A DNA stretch of 64,000 nucleotides, taken from the NCBI GenBank assembly GCA_036362985.1, contig JAYGXS010000003.1, positions 35,132,328 to 35,196,327 on the forward strand. The letters are read 5' to 3'. The position numbers and the translations under genes were made by a program. Positions 23,753-35,900 of the stretch are shown here, piece by piece. The notes under the pieces are model-generated. The model saw only the letters and a program-made list of their open reading frames with translations, did no database searches and was not told the origin of the DNA. This DNA comes from Ligula intestinalis. Taxonomy: Eukaryota; Platyhelminthes; Cestoda; Diphyllobothriidea; Diphyllobothriidae. Positions within the stretch are counted from its first letter, which is position 1. Each line of letters starts with the position of its first letter.

Positions 23753-23959
23753 TTATCGAAGTAGTATTTGAGAAGATCGTTGATGCCGGGAATAAAGATT
23801 GTGTTCTCGATTCGCGAGAGTCTGGATAATTGGAATGAAGCAGCGTCGTGGAACGGATACAGCCACATCTATAGATCTCATTGGAATATATATTTCCTGG
23901 TTGAACCACTTCCACAATCTCATATCGGGGTCCCGGGTTGAGACTTCCGGTTTCGTAGC
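23753..23959 (-). CDS. kelch gene exon 5 (terminal)
   Basis: The acceptor TTTTAG is at 23960-23965. The phase-0 frame reads ATKPEVSTRDPDMRLWKWFN, continues IPMRSIDVAVSVPRRC and ends SSQILLR then TAA (23753-23755). It follows directly on exon 4, which also ends in phase 0. The C-terminal tail has no kelch doublet. Confidence 0.75.
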   Translation of the reverse strand, partial: ATKPEVSTRDPDMRLWKWFNQEIYIPMRSIDVAVSVPRRCFIPIIQTLANREHNLYSRHQRSSQILLR

Positions 23960-26900
23960 CTAAAATCCAAGATAATTACTAAATTTTGTACAAGAAAATA
24001 TCTGTAAAACTTTACTTGAAGTCTGTGGAAACGGTAATCTTATCTTAAATATGCAACAAGGTTTCCAATTTCCCCATAGGTTAGAGCTCGATTTGTCCTT
24101 GCATTTGTGTTAAGGGTTTCCAGTCTACAAGTTATACGCATTCCATGTTATAAATATTATACTGTACTGTATCTTATGAAGAAAAAGTAAACAGTGCTCA
24201 TAAAACTATGCGACTGTTGTGCACTAAACGATCTACTTTATCAGGACCATGGGTAAACAAACAGGTAAAACGCACGTTAAACGAGAACAGTACAATCATA
24301 CACCATCAGAAAATAAGAAGATTTTTTCAACCAACAGATAACTTTCCTTCGTGTGGAAGATTTGAAACTGACGTGATTTGCTACCAAATTTGTATTAGAA
24401 GGAATAATTCCGCTTACGTTTTGCATTAAAGATACCTAAATTTGCAAGGATATTTTATATCTATAAAAAAATGAAGACGTAAATATCAAATTTTTTTATC
24501 GAGACCGTAAAAACATTCTTTCACAGGCGAGCATCCTGCAGTTTAGCATTATGCTTGAAACTAATAAATATTGAAATTCCTACTCTAAAAGGTCGTGTAA
24601 AATTTAAGTTAAATTAGGCTGTGTTCGGCCGCTGACTGTATATCAGCAGCCTTCGGCCATTAGGTGCTTTCTGTGTTTCAAAGATTATGGCAGCTTGTAG
24701 GGCTTAAGCCGTTGTCTATCCGCTAATAACGGAAAAGGCGCATTAACCAGGGGTTTGGGCCCAAAAGCAGTCCTTCTAAAATACGTTTTGAGGCAGGAAA
24801 GTGGCTTTGCGAGTCCTACCGTGTACATCCAGACTGCCTCAACTCACCTCTCTCGCCAGCATGGAAGGCATATTTCCACTTTCGATTGTTAGCAACCACT
24901 GGGTGGGCGCTGGCGGTAAGAGTGCCGAGTCAATGCGATGGTTGTCTGCTTTGTACGCGAAGTATTCCGCAGTATTGGACTGCTGCCCGTAGCTTCCTGC
25001 AATAAGGGTTAATTTATCTGATGTAAAGCATGCAAAAGAAAGCTAGAATATTTTAAGGTTGCGAAAATTCCCATCACAGAAATACGAAGAGTATTTGGCG
25101 AGCATACGTAAACTTTCAATAAATTCTCATCAGGCCATTACATTTATATGGGAGGGGGGTAAAGCGTAAAAGGTAAAATTGTAGGCAACTTACGTTCAAC
25201 GTTACAGACAAATTAGTCCGGGGGATAGAGTAGGGGGTGGGGTAGTAACAGGCGGCTAATTAAGCGGAAAGATTAGGGAGAAGGGGGGGGTGGTGGAAGA
25301 GGAGAGGAGGCTTGGGGAAATGCCGGTAGCTAGGCGGCCGTTGGCCATGCTAAGCTTGGGGCTTGCAGCAGGTTCTTCTGCGCGCACAATAGAATAGCCT
25401 AGAATAGCCTACGACATCCACACATCCTGTACAGCACTTTGGTGTCATTAACGCAACATTATTTTCTTTTATGTACACCACCATTTAAAGTTAAAACTGG
25501 TTTTTTTTAATTTTCCGGGACTACTGGAGTAATTTTAGGTTTCTCAGAGAACAAAACCATTTCCAATACAAGCGAACGTGTGGGTCCCAGGAAGTAAGTG
25601 AGAAGAAACAGAAGAAGAAGAAGATGCGATTGGTGAGACAAGACTTTGTAGGGATCTAAGTAGTGGTTGTGCATAGATTACTGCAATCAGTAGCTTTAAA
25701 TCCCAGGTTGGAGGGAAAAGGCAAGCGTCACCAGAATTAGAGGTTTATTGTATACAAAACTCTCAGTTGCAGTCTCAGGTGGCAGTGGCCACTGGCAATG
25801 CCAGGGCTGGTCCTGACTGCGTCCAGTCAGGCCTGACAGCGTTGAATGTCCGTTGTGTGGGGTGATGACAGTTGCTTTAGTGGGGTTTTGAAGCAATTTC
25901 AAGTGATTTGCTATTGTGTGTTGCAATTGCCCGAGGGGATATTGCCTGCAAAGGCCCTTGCTGCGTTGGCCAAAGGGGTGGTGTGTGAAGTGGTCGTTTG
26001 GGGCCCGCGATTACTTGAGCACGCGTGTGTGGGTGTGTGTGCGCACGTATGTCTGCGAGTGGAAGTCGGTCAAGTGGTGGTGGGGGGAGGAATAATGCCC
26101 CACCGTCACAACTTTTATTCACCTGACGTTTTGAAGGTCGGCACAAATTCTTAATCCCATATATTAGCATAAAGAGTAAAAGACACAGGTAATTCCTGCA
26201 AAGGGACTTGCAGTAGTTGTAGGATAGGCTCACTATGATACGGCACACTTATGACAAAGGCAAGCGGTCAAGCATTCTCTAGGAGCAATTGCTTATTTGT
26301 CCGACGTTTCGAACTCTCACGCGAGCTCATCATGATAATTAAGGACTCTTCTATCGAAGATTATTCCCCACTTGGGCGCTAATTGCTTGATGGCCCACAT
26401 GCGGGCCGTGACCGGCTGAACTTTCATCCCATATTAGGGAGTCGTGGAGTCGCACACAGGCTGGAGGCAACCATAAGGCGTCAGATAATGAAATCGAAAG
26501 ACCCACTGCAACAACAAGAATCATTTGGAGTCTTCTGTAGGATCTGTTTCAGTTGCGTAAAAAGCAGCCACGTCGGTTAACCTGGAAATCTTCTTAAGAT
26601 GCGAATTGCCCGATAAGCGGCAGCATTTCGGAGAAATGACCCCAATTCTCAGGTTGCGGCCTGCTCGATGAGGCCCTGCACCACATTAAAATTCACATTC
26701 ACAGACACTTACCCGTAGCTAGTTCGCCCTCATATGGATACCCAGATAGATAAGTGCGTTCAGCTTTACCAAATATTGTTTAAGTTCTGAAACTATGCCC
26801 ATGCAGACATTATTGCCGACGAAGCGAAGGGAGACTGAAAGGGCCATTTCTGGCTCATTAGTCGTCATCAGCCAGTCATACCAAACCCCGAGTGATGTAC

Positions 26901-29900
26901 CACCCGAGGCTCGAACTCGATATTGAGCCCCAAGGCAGAGCAGGACAAGTGGGTTCCGTTGGCGATGAGTGAATATTCACCAACCAGTGTCAATATTCCC
27001 ATGTGTACATTTAAATGTGTAATTGGCAGAGGTGTTTTCGGCAGTTCAAAATCGGGCCTGTACAGTTGCACTGATGCTCAGGAGAGAAAGTTAGATAGAG
27101 CTTATAAATGTCCTATAAGTAAAAAAAATTGTCATACGGGAAGTGTAAGAACGATGCATGTTAATTGTAGGATATTATTAAATCCTATCTGACTCTCCTA
27201 TTCTTTCTACCTAGCCAATCGCACAGGCCCGATAACGATAAGCCGAAAACATGTTTTTCAGATAGAATTATCGAATACTTTTTGAAGCAAGATAGAGTAG
27301 CAGAATTAATTCGCTCGAATAAATTTCGAGAGCGCTTCTCAGCTGCTTCCGCTCCGTGCATGAACAACGAAATATTAAGAGAACACATCAATTTGAATTT
27401 ACACAAAATCGATAAAAGCAAGGTCGTATCAACGTGGCAAGTGGCCAAAATTTATGTCAACTGTTAAACTTGGGACCAAAGAAATGGGGGGGGGAAAATT
27501 TAACCAAATAAAGGTGTGGTATGTATTTACCACGGCAGTTGAAGATTGACTACATGGTCTAGTTGCTTACATTGGTCGGGTTTCTCCCACCGTATGTAGG
27601 ATGCTTCCATGTAGCGTAAGGTCCGGTTTGTTCGAGCTCGAACAAGAACGCGGAAAGATGTGTTAATGTCAACCGAATGACCACTGTCAAGTAGGTGTTT
27701 TGTAATCGATGAACGTGGTACTTTGTTCTCCTGTTTTAAAAGCCAAGTAGGCAAATGCTCAGCAGCCCTGGTTGCCAATTGCCTTTGCGTACGGCCAATG
27801 TACTTGCATCCGCAAGTGCAGGTAAATTCGTATACACAGTTTGAGGTGGCGTGCAAAGGCAAGGCATCCTTTGGCCGGTTAATTGGGAGCCTTTTTGTTG
27901 AAGTGAGGAAAACAAGTTCGGCTGCATAGTAAGTTCTTTGAATAGAACACCGTAGTTTTCGCTTGACTGAATTCACGATGTTGTCTCCTCTAAATGGTAA
28001 GGATATAAAAACGGGCTTTCTCGGAACCGACTGGTCCGTAGATTTTGGCCGTAAAGGGCAACTGTATTTTTGGATGAAACGCAAGGGGTAACCACGCTTG
28101 AGTAAGGCCTCTTTTATGTAGGCAAATTCTGTTAGTAGGGTCTCGCTGGAGCAGATATTCCTGGCTCTCTGGAAAAGGTTAAGTACCAAATTTCGTTTCC
28201 ACTGTATAGGCACAAAACTAGTAAAATGTAGGTATTGGCCTTTCCATGTAGTCTTGTGGAAAACGGTGCGCCTTATTGACCCATCATCCTTTCTGAACAG
28301 GAGGACGTCAAGGAAAGATAATTGGTTGTTCTGCTCCATTTCTATCGTGAACTTAATCTTTTGGTGCAATGTATTCATCAAAGTTAGAAGATTTTCAGCA
28401 TCTCTTTTGGTATCAACAATAGCGAAAATGTGATCCACATATCGTCTTTATATTGTTGTTTTATTAAGTTCCGACGAAACCTTTTCCTCTAAGTGACCCA
28501 TGAAGATGTCTGCCATGGTAGGCCCGAATGGGCTCCCCATTGCTACTCCATCAATTTGTCTATATATAACTCCATTGAAGAGAAGTTGTACGTTCTTCGT
28601 ACAAATCGTTAGCAAGTCCCTCAGTATATCAGGTGGCAGTCGAGTTTCTGATGCATGATTGCATATGACCTCAATTGTTTCCTCCAAGGGTACATTTGTA
28701 AATAATGACTCAACATCTAGAGAAAACATAAATTTGTTTGCAATATTTTGGAGCTTGATATCTTCAATAAATTGAAAAACATCCTTTGAAGCATAAATGG
28801 CGAATCGTTGCCGAATTGGCTTTATTCGTTGACAAGCCACTGTGCCAGCTTGTGTTGAGGAGAATTTGTCATGGACAGAATAGGCCGTAGAGGTACGCCT
28901 TTCTTATGCGTTTTTGGCAGACCATATAGTCTTGGAATATTCGTACCTCTAGGTTTCAGATTAAGAGCAGTTGAAGTATCTATCAAGTTAATGTCTCGCA
29001 ACTTTTTAATAATTTTCCAGACTGAGTCCTCCTTTGTTTTGGTTTGGTCTTTGGATGAGGTCTCTAGACGAAATTTGGTCTAATCACTTAGAATGGCTTC
29101 CATTTTTCTCACATAATCTTTCCGGTTGAGAATCACAACTCCATAGCCTTTATCAGGCTTAGAACTTGTTATTTCTTCGTGACGTTTTAGTTCGGTAAGC
29201 GCAGCCATATGCTCCTTAGTCAAAGGCGTCATTTGTGTTACCGGAGCAATACGATACTGGTGAGAAATATCCACAACTTTTGCTTTAAGCCAGCCCACAT
29301 CTTCATTGGACCTAGGTATTAAGTCAGAAAGTTGGGAGTTCAAGTCTTCAAATTGTGCCTCAATCTCAACTGGGTTTATTCTTCTGTTTGGGACACAAAA
29401 GTCTAATCTAAATTTATTCGCGTGAATAAATTCTGCTATTTTGTCTTGCTTCAAATTATTACCGCGGAAAAAAATGCTTTAAATTTATCGAATATTGTTT
29501 AGCTTATCTCGCGTATTTGCGCATTCATAATGATTTCGTACCAAATGGCACTTAATCCAATATGCACATAAAAATTTCCTGCTTTTCAAGTCAGACTCAC
29601 CTCTGGACACGTTTAGCATTAAGTTAGACCTAATAGCCACTACATCCCTGGAAATAAACTGCCGGTTACCGAAAGGACACTGCAGAATAATCATATGATA
29701 AAAACATACCACTCGCTACTTTTTAGCAATATTTTTATTGCGAAAACTACCGACTACCTCTGTTTCGTCACTTAGTCGGCAGACTCGGTAACCAGCAAGG
29801 GTGTGCGATGGGTTCATCACCGACACTCAGTGACGTTCTCGTGACCTTCACCAGCTTCTCCTCGTGGAACCCTTAGGATTAGGACAAAAACCGCAATGGG

Positions 29901-32900
29901 CTTCTTCTGACATGCTTCAAACTCTCTCAGCGCAGGCCATCCGATTCGACTATACTCTCCCCGCCCCCATCCACGGCGACAGTTTTTCTCCTTAAATCCC
30001 TCAAATGGCATTCAAACCCCTAGACTTTCTGAGCAATGCCTGAGGCGTTTTTTCACTGTTGGCCCCCCTTTACCCAGTTCCAATAACTGGCAACCATACT
30101 GTTTTGAAATGTTCTGCTGAACAAATGCCTTGTATAATTTTTCTGGATCAACAGAGAGTTCAAAGGTATTTACCTACATTCCCCTCAATAAAACCTGACC
30201 TGACTTTCAACCTTGTGGTGTAGTCAAGGCTTACGAGTCTATGACTTCAGTTTTCAGTTAACCCCTTCAAGTACCTCTTTGAGCCTCTGTGATATCGGTA
30301 TCCATAAAAATGTCTACGGCGCAACGTACCGAAGGCGAAGACTTTGTTTGCCGTGGCAACAAGAGAAAAGCAGTAACGACACTGGCGCATGGAGGTCAAC
30401 CTTGTCCACTGACCAATGCTGGTAAAACTGTTGGGAGGCGTGAACATGTGTACCGTCCTCTGCATAAAATTGCTAACACCACCAGCAACAAGTATCTTTC
30501 CATCAATGGCCACGGCCGCTTGTTCATAACGTGGACAGGGCATTGGTGCTGCCACCTTCCAAAAATCGGCAGTTTCGTCAACTTCGAAGACCTCCTCAGT
30601 TAGCCGGCAGAACTCCACGGAATCCAGGATTTCGAATCCACTAACGCCACCGATCACGAAGATTCGACCATCAGGAAGGGACACTACACTCGCAAATGCT
30701 CGGGGTTCCTGCATGCTTGGTAGTCGTAGCCATCTGTAACCGAGATGATGGACAAATTGTTTATGCATCAGGCTTCGGTTTGCAGACACTACTACTGCAA
30801 GCGGTACTACAGGCAGGTAGAAGAATGCTGATATCTACGAGTTTGAGTATTTTAAAGAAAATTATATGGCATTTAAAACAGGAGTGTTCCTTAAACTTGA
30901 AAAAAACTATTTGATAGTAAACTTGCGAAAATATTTCAGGCAACAGATCGACTGGCAATTCTGACGATGGCCACCATGTTATCCGCGGTGTAATGGTGCA
31001 GGGATAACAAATTGAACGTGGATAAGTACGAAGTGAAAGTAGATATGCGTTCCATCTACCTCTTCACTTCACCTGCCTCTATTTTTACTTGATCCGATTA
31101 GCTGCTGCTGTTGGATGAATCGGCTTCACAGATGTCACGAATAGCGGCGGCCCATTGGCGGCGATCGGAAGCAAGCTCTTCACAGATGATAATCCATTGT
31201 TTGTTCTTATGTCGCAAGCCGTAAACGGTTACGAGGCCTGTCCGTTCAACTTCCGACTTAACGGTGCTGAGCCCTGTCTTCAGTTGACCGCCTTGTCGGT
31301 ATCGCCAGTTTGCATTACTAGAGGGGTTCACGACCAATCTGCAGAGGTCAGTCGATGGTTTGCGCAGGACATGGCCAAACCATTGCAATCGGCGATGCTG
31401 GATGTACGATGCTAGACTTGGTAGTTTGAAACATCTGCGGTATAGCTCAACATTGGAGATTCGATCCTGCCAGAAGACCCTTAAGAGGCGTCGAACACAC
31501 CAACGGTCAAAGACTTCGAGCGATAGGATATCTGCCTTTCTCACTGGCCATGTTTCGCAGGCATATTCTAACACCGGTCTGATTGATGCCTTGTATATCA
31601 GCAGTTTAGTACGTAAGCTGATGTCTGAGCGAGACCAGAGTGGTCTGGCTAGCAGCCTCAATGCATTTCTAGCCTGCGCGATTCGGTTCTTCATTTCGCC
31701 TTTGGCCTGTCCATTGACTAGCATATTCGAGCCGAACTAACGGAAGCAGCTACCTTCTTCGATGGGTTGGCCGCTGCTAAACAGTGGTTGTGCTGTGCCG
31801 AGATGCCTAGTCAGGAGCTTCATCTTACGTACATAAATCGTCAGAACAACAGCTTCAGCGAAGCTGGGGATTCGATCTAGCGTTGGCTGTAAAAACTGAG
31901 GGGTTTTACCAATAACGACAATATCATCGGCATATTCCAGGTCGGGTACTCTGGATTCAGGGCTTATCTCACATCCACTGTTAGGTAGAATTAATTAATG
32001 TTTCACCCAGTCTACCAAGACGTTGAATAGAACTGGGAAAAGAGGGCATCCTTTTCGAACGCCACCAGTCAGTGGGAAAGAATCTGAATCTTCCCCAAGG
32101 GTTCTTACTCGAGCTGAAGTTGTGCTATAATAGGCTTTGATCAGATTGAGCAACTTTAGTGAAAGACCGTCAGCAAACAAGATTTGCCATAATGCTTCTA
32201 TCTACACGTAACCAAAGATCGTTAATTCACTGAAACAAGCGTTGGTGACCTGTTGATTCTGGTGTCTGTGTTCCAGTATGCGGCGTAGAATGAAGATATG
32301 GTCAGTATATCCTCTACCTGGACGAAATCCTCCTTGGTTATGACGAGTGTGAAGATTGTGCTCAATTGAAAGTCTACGGAGAAAGATGGTCGCAAACACT
32401 TTGGCGGTATCGATGAGATTGATTCAGCGGTAATTTGAACATATTGTCATGTCACCGCGCTTCGGTATCGGCAAGATTAGGGACGGTAACCAGTCAGTGG
32501 GGATGACTTCGGCAGCCCATATAGTCAGGTACAGTCGGTGAAGTGATTCGGTCAAAGCAGGACAACCAGTTTTGTAGGCTTCTGCTGGGATACCATCTCT
32601 ACACGCTGCCTTCCGACCTTTCAGTTGTTGCAATACCGATCCAGTTTAGCGCTCGTAGGTGGCTCGCAATCAATGGCTTGTGGAATTCCAGTTGATAGCT
32701 GTAGCTTCGCAGGTGTACGCACAGGCGGATCCAGTAGCTCACTGAAGTCCTCTCGTCATCGATCGATTTTGCAAGCCATTTCAGTTATCACTCGATCCGA
32801 GTTATCGCGAAGGGTGGTACGATGCGGTTTACGTTTGCCAGCTGCCTTACGTAATAGGTAATAGACCTGGTGGAGGTTACCAGAGTTTGAAGCTGATTCC

Positions 32901-35900
32901 ATGGAGCCAACTAACTCAGTGCAATGGTTCTGGCGGTCACATTTTGCTGATTGCGTAGTTTGACGTCTCAATTAGCGGTAGGTCCCTGATTTTGACAACC
33001 GAGCGATCCTAGCTTGTGCCGACAGATGGAGGGTCGTTGTAAAGATCCACTCCTTCCTCGGTACTATTTTTTGTTGCAATTTCGAATTCATCGCACTTTT
33101 TAGCGCTTATCTCAAGCGTGGCCACTGAGTATCGGATGAAGTTTGATTATCGATGTTATCTGGAGGTTCGATGTGAACATTGGATTGATCTCTGGCCCAT
33201 GCAGTGAGACTTTCGTTGAACGCTACACGGGTGTCTGTGTTTGATAGTCCCATAACATTGACACGTTTTGGGGGCAATCTCTTACTCTGATTTGACAAGC
33301 GGAGCTTAAAGCCGGCACGGAGAAGTACACGCGTTGATCTGACCAGTGGGTTGCGAACAGAAAAAAACATGTTTTCTTTATGCGTTCAGCGATTGAGAAG
33401 CAATTAAATTGGAAATATATCAAACAGTTGCTTCGAAAGCTACTCAGCACTCACTTGTCGTGTAGTGGAAGAAAGAGCTCGCAGCTGTGCAGGACGGATC
33501 CCACATTGTACCCTCCGCAGACAAAAATCCTATCGCCGACCACTGTGCAGCCGTGGTTGGCTCGCACAGAGGACATTTGGCTCATCTCTCGAACACGCCG
33601 AGAGCTGACACTGAGTTCTTCAACTGAATCCGTCAGCACACCGTTCATATGACCACCGAGCACGTAGACAAAACCTGCTGATCAGCAAAAGCCAATGTAT
33701 TCTTGGAATAAAATTCACGCAAACGCTCAATGCGACCATAAGAGATAATTATGCACAGTCCAAAGGTGAAGTCCTGACTGTGAACTCTCGCAGAAATTTA
33801 GTTCTGCAGAAATTTAGTTTATGAAATAGAATGCGATCACTTGTCTACTCATTTAACTTAGGAACAGAATGGCAGAATGGCAACCGCTCCCTTACTACAG
33901 AATGGTTTGCGGTAAATTCCAGAGGGATTAGGGCTAGAAATATGATCGTGTTAAAGGTTACAGGTGGGGTTTTGTTTGCGGATTTGGTAAGAGTTACGAT
34001 TCTGGTGTATGTACCCTTCCTGTACTTTATCGCATGGCCACCTGCATTTCGGGATTTTTCTGTTCCCGTGGTTTACGGTCTAGGTTGCCGGACGTCTCTG
34101 TCTTTGAGGTTAGCCAAACTATCACTGAGACCATCACCCTTTTTACTTATCTAGTGTAGGTACATACGCAGTTCACTATCCAATCACCATACTATCCTAA
34201 AGGGAATATGCAGGAATCAAAAGGTCGGTATAGCAAGAGCCTAAATATGCGAACAAACGAGGTCGGTACACTATATGAACAATACTTCGTGCAGCCTAAG
34301 AGCATACAAAAGGTAAGTTGTATGCATTTTGGTCTTTATTCATCAGTAATTCAAGAGATTGGTTTGATTAACCAGGCGGCTATGATACAACTTGATACCC
34401 TGCGCCAGTTTGCGTAGTAAGCTGTTGTCTTTTACAATTTCCTGATATCATAATTCCGAGTTATCCTAAGGAATTCCTCGCTAGAGCTTGATAAAAGTAT
34501 TCCGGTAACCTTATTTGAAGAAATAACTGAAGATGGATTAGTCCCGACAAAGCAGACGCTGGATTTAGGCAAGCGAGTGTTAATATGAACTACTACGGGG
34601 TCGGTTGGCTGAGTGCAAGACTCATCCATTTCCCGAAGTTCATTGCTTTTTGTCCAATAAATTGTAGAGGACACTAAACAGTGACCAGTCAAGGATAAAC
34701 GCGCGCGATCGGTGAACGTCCCTCTGCCATCGTTAATACATCCGATCGCAACCGAAAGGACAATGAACTCGTGGTGTGATGAGTCAGACTCTAACGCGTT
34801 AACGATGAATTGTAATTAGACTACACTATTTAGCCCTGTCCAACTGTACAGTTTTCCTTACCCTGCAAAGTTTTTGGCCTCATGAGGATTTGCTGAAAAC
34901 ATGTGTTTGCGAACTTTATTTCTCAAATCAAGCATGGGAATATTTGCAGAAATTAAACTGATTCTAATACGCGTCTCGGTAGCGGCACGTCGCTGGAGGT
35001 CGGGTGGACAGCCATAATGCCTGCCACCCCCACCCCCTTCGTTCTCCAAGACCCGCTGCCCCGAATTCATGCGTTGTCACAAACAACTGTTCCAATGCTC
35101 TCTTTCACTGACACTCCCGTCCCCCAAGGCTTGAACTCGCAGATGATTCTGGCTAACCCGTAGCAGTTGCTCGAGCGTCCCCTTTCCTTCGGTTTTCTGG
35201 CGGCCCCACAGGTGACTGCAGTTTATTCAGTCAGACACACACCCGAGCATACACGCGCGTCCAAATGAGTACGCCTACCTAAGGGCAATTTGCAAACCCC
35301 ACACCTCGCGCGATGCAGCAAAGATCTTTGCAGGCCACATCCCCTCGGGCAATTGCAAGACACCAATAACAGAACACTTGAACCCGCTCCGCAATCCTAC
35401 TGAAGCAGCTGTCGCCACTGTCTCAAGCTCTCTCAGGTCTGACTGGGCGCAATCAACACTAGCCCTGGCTTCGCCAGTGGCCACTGCCACCTGCGTCAAC
35501 AATTGGGAGTTATGTACACAATAAACCACTCCTTCTGGTGACTTCTGTCTTTTAACTTCCAATCTAGGATTTGGCCTGATGAATGTAATGATCCGACTAA
35601 AACCCACTAGCTAGAACCCTAAACAGTAGCCAAAATCACAAAAGCTGAAGTTTCTGAGAGAGCCATACGCAATCATCAAAAGAGCCATGTATGGCTCGCG
35701 GACCATAGGTTGCCGACCCCGGGGTTAGAGCGTTACACTTCTAATCAACAGGGCCTGAATTCGATCCTCAAGGATTGCGAAACCTGAGGCTGGGCATGGC
35801 TGGCTGATGATAGTTAATAAGTCGAAAATTGTCATTGTATTCGTCCTTTTCGTTGTAGGTAGTGTCACTCTGTTAGGTTCACCCTTAAAATGTTCAAAAG

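Noticed and set aside
30289..30603. 104-aa plus-strand ORF
   Set aside because: It is a shadow of kelch exon 3, whose minus-strand frame has kelch motifs and splice sites.
31155..31740. plus-strand ORFs over the LINE C-terminus
   Set aside because: They are shadows; the minus strand carries the LINE C-terminal block.
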